The notes under the pieces were generated by a model. The model had not been told where the DNA came from, searched no databases, and saw nothing but the letters and a program-made list of their open reading frames with translations. A DNA stretch of 61,352 nt from assembly GCA_011045955.1 (NCBI GenBank), contig DSBV01000103.1, positions 1 to 61,352 on the forward strand. Reading direction: 5' to 3'. Source of the stretch: Bacteroidales bacterium (lineage in GTDB: Bacteria > Bacteroidota > Bacteroidia > Bacteroidales > Tenuifilaceae). The translations under genes were made by a program, and so were the position numbers. This document shows, piece by piece, positions 1-7,984 of the stretch (positions are counted from its first letter, which is position 1; each line of letters opens with the position of its first letter).

Positions 1-1
1 C

Positions 2-988
2 GCCACCACCGATGAGTTTACCATGGTTAAGGCAAGGGTTACCGATGAAAGCGGAATTTACGATGTAACCGTTAATGGCATTTCCGCCGAACCTTCCAAG
101 GAGGGCGTATTTCAGGTAAAGGTTCCTTTGATGATTGGTAGGAACGAAATTGTTATTAGAGCTGTTGACCTACATCAGAATAGCGTTGAAAAGAAATTCT
201 TTGTCCTTAGGAAATTACCATCAGGCAAGGTGGCAAAAGGCGATACCGAAGAACTTGACCTGGTGTTCGATTCCCCAAAAGCTGCACCGCGTTATTTTGC
301 CCTCATCATGGGAGCAAACGACTATGCCGACGATGCCATTACCGACTTGGATAACCCCATTCAAGATGCCACAAAGCTTTACACCGTTCTGGTTAACCGT
401 TACACATTCGATCCAAGTAATGTAATATTCCTGAAAAATCCAACCCGCGAGCAAATGATCAACGCCATGGATTGGCTAACCCGTAAAGTCACCAAGTACG
501 ATAACCTGTTAGTGTTTTATGCCGGTCATGGTTTTTGGGATAAGGAAACCGATTTTGGTTACTGGATACCTACCGATTCAAAGTCGAATAGCACTGCCAA
601 CTGGTTGGCAAATAGCCAAATAAAGGATTATGTGGCTGCAATCAAGGCGAAACATACCCTTGTGATTGCCGATGCATGCTTTGGCGGAAGCATTTTCCGT
701 TCGCGTAAGGCTTTTGAGGAGGGCTCGCAATCGGTTAAAAAGGCATTTGATGCCCCAAGCCGTAAGGCTATGACCAGCGGTAATCTTACCGAGGTGCCCG
801 ATCGTAGCGTTTTCCTTGAGCAGCTTGTTGATAAACTAAATAATAACACCAAGAGTTACGTTACTGCCGAGGAGCTTTTTGCTGCTATACGTAATGTGGT
901 GATAAGCAGCAGTCCTGTAACCCCTATGTACGGCGATATTAAAGATGCTGGCGATCAGGGTGGTGATTTTATCTTTGTTCTCAAATAG
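2..988 (+). CDS. Caspase-like (peptidase C14) protein, 5' end outside the window
   Basis: The frame is open from base 2 with no stop before it, so the gene starts upstream of the window and the ATG at 23 is internal. The first visible ~70 residues read like an Ig/cadherin-type beta-sandwich (VTDESGI, FQVKVPL, NEIVIRAVD). They are followed by a caspase-fold domain starting near YFALIMGANDY. The catalytic dyad is visible: His in VFYAGHG and Cys in IADACFGGS, in the expected order and about 50 residues apart. Bacterial caspase homologues usually cleave after basic residues and are often joined to repeat or signalling domains; the missing N-terminus would tell which. The stop at 986-988 is followed by a strong terminator, so this is the last gene of its unit. 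Fold and dyad are confident; substrate and role are unknown. Confidence 0.85.
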   Translation, partial: ATTDEFTMVKARVTDESGIYDVTVNGISAEPSKEGVFQVKVPLMIGRNEIVIRAVDLHQNSVEKKFFVLRKLPSGKVAKGDTEELDLVFDSPKAAPRYFALIMGANDYADDAITDLDNPIQDATKLYTVLVNRYTFDPSNVIFLKNPTREQMINAMDWLTRKVTKYDNLLVFYAGHGFWDKETDFGYWIPTDSKSNSTANWLANSQIKDYVAAIKAKHTLVIADACFGGSIFRSRKAFEEGSQSVKKAFDAPSRKAMTSGNLTEVPDRSVFLEQLVDKLNNNTKSYVTAEELFAAIRNVVISSSPVTPMYGDIKDAGDQGGDFIFVLK

Positions 989-996
989 TTTATCTA

Positions 997-1027
997 AAGT
1001 CGGGGCTTTACACTGCCCCGACTTTTT
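997..1027 (+). terminator. Rho-independent terminator after the caspase-like gene
   Basis: A perfect 10-bp stem, AAGTCGGGGC (997-1006) and GCCCCGACTT (1015-1024), with an 8-base loop and a T-run. It lies nine bases after the stop codon. Confidence 0.85.
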
Positions 1028-1123
1028 GTAACCTGTAACTTGTTTTTTCGTATGATTTTAAGAATTTGCAAATGAATTCCTCATGTAAGTAAATGGATGT
1101 TAAACATAATAACCCTACTTAGC

Positions 1124-1651
1124 ATGAAAAAATTTACTCTTTTAAGCATTGTTGCCTTTTGCTTTTGGGCTATCGCCTCAAACGCCCAGGATGACAAGTT
1201 ACAGAAACTTGAGGCAAAGGTTGAAGCCGCCAGGGCTAAGGTTGAAAAGGTCGAGGCAAAGGTTTACTCTGCCGATAGCTTAATATCCGAAGGCAAAAGG
1301 ATAATGCAAGATGCCTCAGTAGATATTAAGGCGCTTGAAGCTGAACAGAAACAAATGGACAAGGCCCATTTTAACGAAATTAAACCGTTAGAAAAGAAAC
1401 TACGATCAAAGGATAAGGAGGAGGTGGTTAATGCCAAAGCTGAAATAAAGGAGGCCGAAAATAAGTTTAAGCAAAAGGTAAAAGAATGGAATGTTAAGTA
1501 TAAAGAGGCTTTAAAAAAATACGAGGGTGGCAAAAAAATGGTAGCAAAGGGTAAAGAAAACATGAAAAAGGCTAAAAGTGAGAAGAAACTTGCCGAGGAT
1601 GCCCTTAAGGAGGCCCAAAAGGCTTACAAAAAGGCAAGTAAAACAAAGTAA
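1124..1651 (+). CDS. Secreted coiled-coil protein, function unknown
   Basis: I chose the ATG at 1124 rather than the upstream one at 1097 because it begins a clean signal peptide: MKKFTLLSIVAF, a hydrophobic core, then a cleavage site after ASNAQ. The mature ~150 residues are almost entirely Lys/Glu/Ala-rich heptad-like sequence (KLEAKVEAARAKVEKVEAKV) with no Cys and no recognisable catalytic motif. It is probably a long helical coiled coil in the periplasm. It stands alone between two terminators, so neighbours say little about its job. I do not recognise a named family; low-complexity composition makes similarity searches prone to false hits. Confidence 0.7.
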   Translation: MKKFTLLSIVAFCFWAIASNAQDDKLQKLEAKVEAARAKVEKVEAKVYSADSLISEGKRIMQDASVDIKALEAEQKQMDKAHFNEIKPLEKKLRSKDKEEVVNAKAEIKEAENKFKQKVKEWNVKYKEALKKYEGGKKMVAKGKENMKKAKSEKKLAEDALKEAQKAYKKASKTK

Positions 1652-1673
1652 AACTTACTTGCACTATAGAGCC

Positions 1674-1701
1674 GGGGGGAGATAATATCCCCCCTTTTTT
1701 T
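1674..1701 (+). terminator. Rho-independent terminator
   Basis: GGGGGGA (1674-1680) pairs with TCCCCCC (1688-1694) around a 7-base loop, followed by seven T. It ends the coiled-coil gene unit. Confidence 0.85.
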
Positions 1702-1773
1702 ACAATTTGATTTTTATCATGCTAATAAATGGGGAAAAAGTTGAATATTGCAAAAATTTATTTTTGAAAAACC

Positions 1774-3057
1774 ATGAAAAAAGGCTTTGGCTCGTTTGGT
1801 AAAAGTTTTTGGACTGCCATTACCATGGAGTTCTTTGAACGAGGCTCTTACTACGGTGTGATGTCGGTACTTTCAGTTTACCTTGTTCTCAGTACCGATC
1901 AGGGCGGATTGGGGTTTACCAAAGAAAAGGTAGGGATTATCAAAAGTGTTATTACACCCTTGCTTTACATACTCCCTATAGTGGCAGGTGCTATAGCCGA
2001 TAGATTTGGCTACCGAAAAACGCTATTTTTTGCCTTAGTCGTAATGAGTTCAGGGTATTTCCTAACAAGTATCAGCACCTCGTACTCTGCTGTATTCTTA
2101 AGCCTTACCTTTATGGCAATAGGAGCGGGAACCTTTAAACCAATAATTTCCGGAACCATAGCCCGAACCACCAATGAGTCCAACTCATCGTTAGGCTTTG
2201 GTATATATTACTGGTCCATTAACCTTGGTGCATTTCTGTTCCCCCTGATTCTAGTACCTTACCTTAAAACGTTGGGTTGGAATTATATTCTGCTTATGGC
2301 CGCATTTGGTACAGGCTGGCTGTTATTGTTAAATTTCTTTGTCTTCCGCGAACCAGCAAGGCCAAAAAGCCAAAAAAACCTCGTTCAGGTTTTTGCCGAT
2401 ATGCTTTTGGTACTTAAGGATTATAAGTTCATACTTACCATAGTTATATATTCTGGTTTCTGGATTCTCTACTTTCAGATGTACGACTCAGTGCTATGGT
2501 TCTTGAAGGAGCATATCGACATGGCCCCGGTTGATAAGGCTGTTAACTCATTTTTGACCATCTTTGTTGATAACCCATCGTGGAAGTTCGATGCTGAACA
2601 CGTTACGGTTGTTAATGCAGGAACCATAATACTTTTGCAACTTGTTGTATCGGCAATTCTAGAGAATGCTAAGCCCTTACCAACCATGATAGTAGGAATA
2701 TCGTTGGGTACTCTGGGACTTGCCCTTTTGGCCATATCAACCTATGCATGGGTTTTTATTTTAGGCCTAGTGATTTTTACCCTTGGTGAGATGACCGCCC
2801 ATCCCAAGTTTATTTCTTACATAGGGTTAATTGCGCCTCAGGATAAAAAAGCGCTTTACTTGGGCTATTCATTCCTTTACGGGGTAATAGGTAGCGGTGT
2901 TGGTGGTGTTCTTGGTGCTTTTGCTTACGTTAGGTTTGTAACCAATATGAACCGTCCCGAGTTGTTCTGGTTGATGTTCTGCGGAATAGGTGTATTAACC
3001 ATTATTGGCTTAATTGTCTTTAACCGGTTTGTTTTAAAGGGTTCAAAACAAAGCTAA
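1774..3057 (+). CDS. POT/PTR2-family proton-coupled peptide transporter (MFS)
   Basis: A 427-residue polytopic membrane protein with about 12 hydrophobic segments. It carries the POT-family signature ExxERxxYYG near residues 19-28 (EFFERGSYYG), the PTR2 motif GAIADRFGYRKT after the second helix, and the second PTR2 motif YYWSINLG. These motifs define proton-coupled import of di- and tripeptides in the inner membrane. In ExxERFxYYG the usual Phe after Arg is Gly here, so specificity may differ. The gene stands alone on the plus strand and ends four bases before the convergent kinase gene. A TATTTTTG box at 1759-1766 is a plausible -7 element. The family call is confident; substrate is inferred. 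Confidence 0.85.
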   Translation: MKKGFGSFGKSFWTAITMEFFERGSYYGVMSVLSVYLVLSTDQGGLGFTKEKVGIIKSVITPLLYILPIVAGAIADRFGYRKTLFFALVVMSSGYFLTSISTSYSAVFLSLTFMAIGAGTFKPIISGTIARTTNESNSSLGFGIYYWSINLGAFLFPLILVPYLKTLGWNYILLMAAFGTGWLLLLNFFVFREPARPKSQKNLVQVFADMLLVLKDYKFILTIVIYSGFWILYFQMYDSVLWFLKEHIDMAPVDKAVNSFLTIFVDNPSWKFDAEHVTVVNAGTIILLQLVVSAILENAKPLPTMIVGISLGTLGLALLAISTYAWVFILGLVIFTLGEMTAHPKFISYIGLIAPQDKKALYLGYSFLYGVIGSGVGGVLGAFAYVRFVTNMNRPELFWLMFCGIGVLTIIGLIVFNRFVLKGSKQS

Positions 3058-3061
3058 ACGG

Positions 3062-6000
3062 CTATTTTTCGTAAAGTGGTAGTTCAACCGTAAAGGTTGT
3101 GCCAATGTTTTCGGTAGAGGTAAAATGGATATTACCTCCAAAGTTTTGTATTATTTCACGTGTAATGGCTAGCCCTAAACCAGTTCCCCCCGATTTGGTT
3201 GTGAAGTTGGGTGTAAATATTTTTTCCCTCGCATTCTTTGGTATGCCAATGCCCGTATCGGTAATATCTACCTTAACCATTTTGTTGGCAGTTGTTGATA
3301 TTTGTATGTTCACCTCCCCGGTTTTCCCCCGCTCAATGGCCTGTATGCCATTCTTAACAAGGTTGTTGAAAGCTCTCAAGAGTTGGTCTTTGTCGGCAAA
3401 AACAACTGGTTCATCGGCTTTGTTAACAAGGTTTGTTTTGATATGCTTGTAACTTGAGTATAGGGTGATAACGTCGCTAATAACTGTCATAAGATTTACT
3501 GGCTCGGGTTTTGCCGTTGGAAGTTTTGCAAACGACGAGAATTCGTTGGCTATAACAGTTAGGGCTTTTATTTGTTCGGTTAACGATTGTGCAAATTGCT
3601 CAAAACGTTCATCCCAGTTTGGTAACCCTTCGCGTTTGGCTTTAATTAAGTGTTGTAGGCTAAGATTTATAGGTGTTAAGGGGTTTTTTACCTCATGGGC
3701 AATTTGCTTTGCCATCTCGCGCCAGGCGGTTTCGCGTTGACTGCGAGCCAGTTCTTCGGCGCTGCGGGCTAACTCTATGACCATTCTGTTATACTCGGCA
3801 ATGAGTTGTCCTACTTCATCGTTCCCCGCATACTCTATGGTGGCATTATTTCCGGTAATGTTAACCCGGCTCATACTCTCGCGAATTAACTCCAAGGGCT
3901 TGGTTAACTCCGAGGCTATGGCTACCACAAACGAAATGGAAAGCAGTGCAAGCAACGCAAATATATTAATAATTGCCACAACAATGCTGTAAAGCTCATT
4001 GCGGAGTTCTTCCTGTCGCGTAAAGTACGGGAGGTTTAAGTAGGCAACGGTTTCCCCATAAGGATTTAATAAGGGCACGTATGCCGATAAAAACTTGGCT
4101 CTACCTATCACTTCCTGTTCAATATACTTAGGGCTATGTTGATTATGCAAACGGTGCCATGCAATTGGATTCATTCTTTGGCCCAGTAACTCCTTGTCAA
4201 AAACTTCGGAGCGCGATGTGGCAAGCAAAATACCAGTGGTGTCGTATATGTTTATGTCGGTGTAAAATGTGTTTGATAGGGCTATTAGTTTTTCATTGAG
4301 TATCTCAATATCTTGTTTGTTGTGGTTCATGAAAGGCAGGAGATGCTCCAGCTCAAACTGAAGCGAAAGTAACTTCTCGCTTAGGTTGCTTCGATTTCTG
4401 TCGTCAAAGTTCTTTACATTGTAGTAAATGGTTGAACCAGCTACCAAAACCATCGATACGATGATAATTGAAACCATAGCCCAACCAATTTTATGCTTTA
4501 AACTGCTAAACCCTGAGTTTAATTTAATTCCAAGCAAATAAAGGTAGAGCGATAAAAGTAAGAGGAAGGATATTAGAATGTAAGCAAACGATGCCGTTGC
4601 GCTAAGTGGTTCTTGCCGCAGCCTGCTAATTAAAATAGTATCGGACTGGTTTGGCTTATATGATAAATGGCTGTATCGATTATCATTGAAAAATCTGTAT
4701 ACTCCCGTTGCTGTATCGGTTTCAATTATCGATAGCTTGTATTCGTAGTCGCCTGACTTGGTAATGAGTTTGCCATCGTGATACTTTGCCCATGAGTACC
4801 CTTTCAGCTGGTTTCGCTTATTCTTGCCCTCAATTAGCAATTCAGGGTATCCCAGGAGCTCCCAGCTTGGCCGGCTACTCAACTCTATGTAAAGATTGCG
4901 CACTTCATCATCAAATCGGTAACTCAGTACACCAATGTAGTAGATGTAGCCCGATTGGATTGATAGGTAGTAAAACCTTGAGCCGGGTAGAATAATTCCG
5001 TAACTTGATATCAGGTTATCAAAGAATAGATTACAATTAGATTTACTACCTAACTCATCGATTATAATTGAATTTTCTAAGCAAACAGTGGCGGTTAAGT
5101 CGTACCGATTAAGATAGTCCTTGAAGTATTCACGGCGTAAGTAGTCGTAAAACTCAACGCTTTTGTTCTCAATGTCCTTAACGCAACTGCGGGCGTAGGC
5201 ATCGGTTGTGAGTGCCTGGTAAAGCTCATGTAATATGGTTTCAGCTAGTGGATCCCGCTCACTACTCAAACTTACAGCAAGGACTTTTCGAACGGCAACC
5301 TCCTTTTGTCGGTTGTAGATAGAAACTATCACAGTGATATAGATTGACGATGCTGCTGCAAGAAAAAGCAGAGCCTTGGCGCCAATTGTTTTGTTTTTTA
5401 CCCAACAGAACCAGTAAAGAGTTACCGATACGAGCAAGAACCATCCATAACCCCAAAGGGAGAGGTTGCTAAGATCAATTAGTGCAAAAAACGGTAGCGC
5501 AAATATAAGAACTGCAAGCGCTAGGTATTTGTAAAAACGTTTTTTTCTTTCCTTTTCGTTAATACGCAGCCATAGAAGGTTGAAAGTAATTGCAGCAAGA
5601 ACCCAAAAAAACACGGATAGGTATCCTATGACTGAGTAAATGTTGAGGTTAAAAATGTTGGAGGTGTCGAGCGGAATGGTGGAGTGGTTAACCAATGACA
5701 CAATCATTGCGTGGGCCGCAACGTAGCAAAAAAGCATTAACATCAATGTTATGGCCGATATGCTTTTCCCAAGTAGGGTTTGAATGGTTAGCCTGTGCTG
5801 GCTTAAACTGCGGTATGCAAATGCAGCGATTAGGAGGATTAATATTGCATTGATAAAATAATCGCCAAGCGATGGGCTATACCAGGTGTGAGCGTAAAAC
5901 TCAGGGCTAAAGATGCTTAAAGGTAGGGCTCCCGGAAACGATGTTTTTAAGCTTACCGCTCTAATCAGAACAATGGTAGTAACAAAAATTAAAACCCGAA

Positions 6001-6730
6001 TCCATGGATGGATATTCTTGAAAAAACGATTTAAAGATAGGGTTAACGAAATTATTACCAGGATAATAGAGAGATAACGCAAGCCTGTTTTGATATTGTC
6101 TTTCAGAACGGTACCGGCTTTCTCAATTGGTACTAGGTAGAAGGGTTCAAAGTTTTTAGGTCTTATTGGGATGCAGTACGACTCCAGCTGATTTGATATA
6201 GTAAACCCCGACAGGATTTTAAAATTATCGTTATAGCCGTTAATGAGGTACTTATTCTGGTATGGAAATTCGTTCGATACATGGATCAGAACTCTTGCTG
6301 CAAGGGTGGAGTCGGCATTGTAGTTCCAGAACGAGATGTAGTAGGCGCTGTTAATTTTTACCAGTCGGGCAACATCGGCTTTTTTAACACAAACTTCGGG
6401 CTCAATGTTAGTTGACCAGAAACAGAGCGAGTTGTTCCTGTAAATAAAAATTTCAAATCTATCCTTTTTTGGTAGCGAGTTGATGAAATTAAGGGTCTTC
6501 TCAAATGAGGATGAATTCCTTGAACTATCAATGTTTTCTAAAATTTTTGTAGATAGTTCAAAGGCGCTTTGCACCTTTTTCTCAACTATCTTCTCTATGG
6601 TGCTCTTTTTTGCAGTTATTGGATGTACGTAAGGGATGTTGTTTAGCCCAACCTCAGAGATAGTTAAAAGTAACGCCGAGGTAGCTAAAAGGATTATTGT
6701 TATGTAGGGTAGTTTTGGCTTCATTTTCAA
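3062..6730 (-). CDS. Large membrane sensor histidine kinase, NtrY-like
   Basis: 1222 residues, much longer than a usual NtrY (~700). The order is: an N-terminal membrane anchor and extracytoplasmic region; a block of about seven hydrophobic segments (roughly residues 215-480); a second extracytoplasmic sensing region; a further membrane pair; HAMP (about 900-960, ELTKPLELIRESM); HisKA with the phospho-accepting His in HEVKNPLTP (about 1006); and HATPase_c with the N box (NNLVKNGIQA), G1 box (DTGIGIP), F box and G2 box (GTGLGLAI). All kinase boxes look intact, so it should autophosphorylate. No response regulator is adjacent. The multi-helix region before the kinase core suggests that membrane state or a membrane-soluble ligand is sensed; that is inference. 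Confidence 0.9.
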   Translation of the reverse strand: MKMKPKLPYITIILLATSALLLTISEVGLNNIPYVHPITAKKSTIEKIVEKKVQSAFELSTKILENIDSSRNSSSFEKTLNFINSLPKKDRFEIFIYRNNSLCFWSTNIEPEVCVKKADVARLVKINSAYYISFWNYNADSTLAARVLIHVSNEFPYQNKYLINGYNDNFKILSGFTISNQLESYCIPIRPKNFEPFYLVPIEKAGTVLKDNIKTGLRYLSIILVIISLTLSLNRFFKNIHPWIRVLIFVTTIVLIRAVSLKTSFPGALPLSIFSPEFYAHTWYSPSLGDYFINAILILLIAAFAYRSLSQHRLTIQTLLGKSISAITLMLMLFCYVAAHAMIVSLVNHSTIPLDTSNIFNLNIYSVIGYLSVFFWVLAAITFNLLWLRINEKERKKRFYKYLALAVLIFALPFFALIDLSNLSLWGYGWFLLVSVTLYWFCWVKNKTIGAKALLFLAAASSIYITVIVSIYNRQKEVAVRKVLAVSLSSERDPLAETILHELYQALTTDAYARSCVKDIENKSVEFYDYLRREYFKDYLNRYDLTATVCLENSIIIDELGSKSNCNLFFDNLISSYGIILPGSRFYYLSIQSGYIYYIGVLSYRFDDEVRNLYIELSSRPSWELLGYPELLIEGKNKRNQLKGYSWAKYHDGKLITKSGDYEYKLSIIETDTATGVYRFFNDNRYSHLSYKPNQSDTILISRLRQEPLSATASFAYILISFLLLLSLYLYLLGIKLNSGFSSLKHKIGWAMVSIIIVSMVLVAGSTIYYNVKNFDDRNRSNLSEKLLSLQFELEHLLPFMNHNKQDIEILNEKLIALSNTFYTDINIYDTTGILLATSRSEVFDKELLGQRMNPIAWHRLHNQHSPKYIEQEVIGRAKFLSAYVPLLNPYGETVAYLNLPYFTRQEELRNELYSIVVAIINIFALLALLSISFVVAIASELTKPLELIRESMSRVNITGNNATIEYAGNDEVGQLIAEYNRMVIELARSAEELARSQRETAWREMAKQIAHEVKNPLTPINLSLQHLIKAKREGLPNWDERFEQFAQSLTEQIKALTVIANEFSSFAKLPTAKPEPVNLMTVISDVITLYSSYKHIKTNLVNKADEPVVFADKDQLLRAFNNLVKNGIQAIERGKTGEVNIQISTTANKMVKVDITDTGIGIPKNAREKIFTPNFTTKSGGTGLGLAITREIIQNFGGNIHFTSTENIGTTFTVELPLYEK

Positions 6731-6760
6731 AGTTAGATTACTGCAAAAATCGCACCTAAG

Positions 6761-7234
6761 TTAGGGATTGTGGTAGGGATCGCCTTTAATAATTGTAAAT
6801 GCTCTGTAAAGTTGCTCGGCAAATAATAGTCGAATAAGTTGGTGGGAAAAGGTCATGAGCGATACCGAAAGTTTACCATGGCATGCCGCTTTAACCCTTT
6901 GGTCAAAACCGTAGGGCCCGCCAATAACGAAAGCCATATCGCGTTGTCCGCTAATCATGCGTTTCTCAATAAAACCTGCAAACTCTACTGAAGTGTAAAG
7001 TTTTCCATGCTCGTCGAGTAGTATGGACTCCTGATAGTTTCCCATTTCGGCAAGTAGCATGTCGCCTTCCTTTTGAAGCTGCAGCTCAACAGGCATCGAT
7101 TTGGTGTTTTTGAGCTCAGGAAGGATTTTGAAATCGAACCTGCAGTACCTGTTAATTCGCTTAGCGTAGTTATCGAACCCTTTGGTAATGTAGTTTTCGT
7201 TTGTCTTCCCTATTGCTACCAGAGTTATTTTCAT
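6761..7234 (-). CDS. rlmH: 23S rRNA (pseudouridine-1915-N3)-methyltransferase RlmH
   Basis: 157 residues, the normal length of the SPOUT-fold methyltransferase RlmH, which methylates N3 of pseudouridine 1915 in helix 69 of 23S rRNA from S-adenosylmethionine. The family's SAM-binding knot is visible as FVIGGPYGFD, and the conserved C-terminus as TFSHQLIRLLFAEQLYRAF followed by KGDPYHNP. The N-terminus MKITLVAIGK is typical. It lies 30 bases downstream of the start of the big kinase and could be co-transcribed with it. Confidence 0.95.
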   Translation of the reverse strand: MKITLVAIGKTNENYITKGFDNYAKRINRYCRFDFKILPELKNTKSMPVELQLQKEGDMLLAEMGNYQESILLDEHGKLYTSVEFAGFIEKRMISGQRDMAFVIGGPYGFDQRVKAACHGKLSVSLMTFSHQLIRLLFAEQLYRAFTIIKGDPYHNP

Positions 7235-7458
7235 TGGTAAAATGGTAAAATTTTTGGCTTTCAGCTAACACAGAAACCATAAAATTACGTAAAACTTGAT
7301 ATAGTTGTTACAGGCTGTGCAAATGTTGATTGCTTGATGTGGGGATTACATGTGGGTTAAATGGCCCAGTTTTAATGGTATTTTGCAACTAACGCAGGTG
7401 ACAGTCATGCATGTGTTATATAATGGATGAAAACAAGAAAACCTCACGTATTAAGGTT

Positions 7459-7495
7459 CACGCTTCACAACTCACGTTTCACGTTTCACGTTTTT
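7459..7495. repeat. Short tandem repeat of TTTCACG units
   Basis: Three near-perfect CACGTTT units (7473-7495) preceded by degenerate ones (TTCACGCTTCAC). The repeat overlaps the 3' end of the next gene, whose last residues VKRET and stop codon are encoded by it. Confidence 0.7.
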
Positions 7496-7849
7496 CTTTT
7501 TCATCGATACCAGCACGAATACGGTATGGCTATTGCCAGCTGAAATCACCTTTTTACGTTCAACGCGAACGTCGCGTAGCTTGGCCTTAACCACTTCGGT
7601 GGTTATGCTTTCGCCATCCTTGCTAAGGTACTTAACCTGCCCAACCTGCCGGGCTAGTTGTATTTTGGCATCCATTGTAGCCTTTTTCTCGGCAACGTCG
7701 ACAGTTGGCCCTATTGCCGTGCCGGCAGCGTAAATCTTTCGGGCTGATGTTGGCGGATTGTTGTACAAGTCTGGTATCGATTTTACATCTACCTGTGCCA
7801 TTGCCGCAGTGGCAAACATCAACAGAACTAAGGTTATTAGTCGGTTCAT
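7472..7849 (-). CDS. Exported LPP20-like protein
   Basis: I start at the ATG at 7849 (MNRLITLVLLMF), which gives a standard signal peptide cleaved after AMAQ; an upstream ATG at 7867 would only add six residues. The body matches the LPP20 pattern: a Gly-rich strand (YAAGTAIGPTVDVAEKKATM) followed by Ala and Arg residues (DAKIQLARQVGQVKYL) and later VFVLVSMKK. No lipobox Cys is present, so it would be periplasmic rather than a lipoprotein. The C-terminal five codons and the stop lie in a CACGTTT tandem repeat, so the original 3' end may have been replaced. Function of the family is poorly defined. Confidence 0.65.
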   Translation of the reverse strand: MNRLITLVLLMFATAAMAQVDVKSIPDLYNNPPTSARKIYAAGTAIGPTVDVAEKKATMDAKIQLARQVGQVKYLSKDGESITTEVVKAKLRDVRVERKKVISAGNSHTVFVLVSMKKKNVKRET

Positions 7850-7948
7850 GGTCCTTTGGTTTATCAACTCAATTTATCATAAATCGTGCCACGGCAAGTT
7901 GTGCCAATAAGCTTTTGATCAAGCTATAGTCCTTTGTTGAAAAATTGC

Positions 7949-7956
7949 TATTTTTG
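7949..7956 (+). promoter_or_regulatory. Putative -7 box for valS
   Basis: TATTTTTG matches the Bacteroidota -7 consensus TAnnTTTG, 28 bases before the valS start. No well-spaced -33 TTG box is visible. Confidence 0.4.
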
Positions 7957-7984
7957 CGGTTCGATTTAGTTTACAACACAATAT

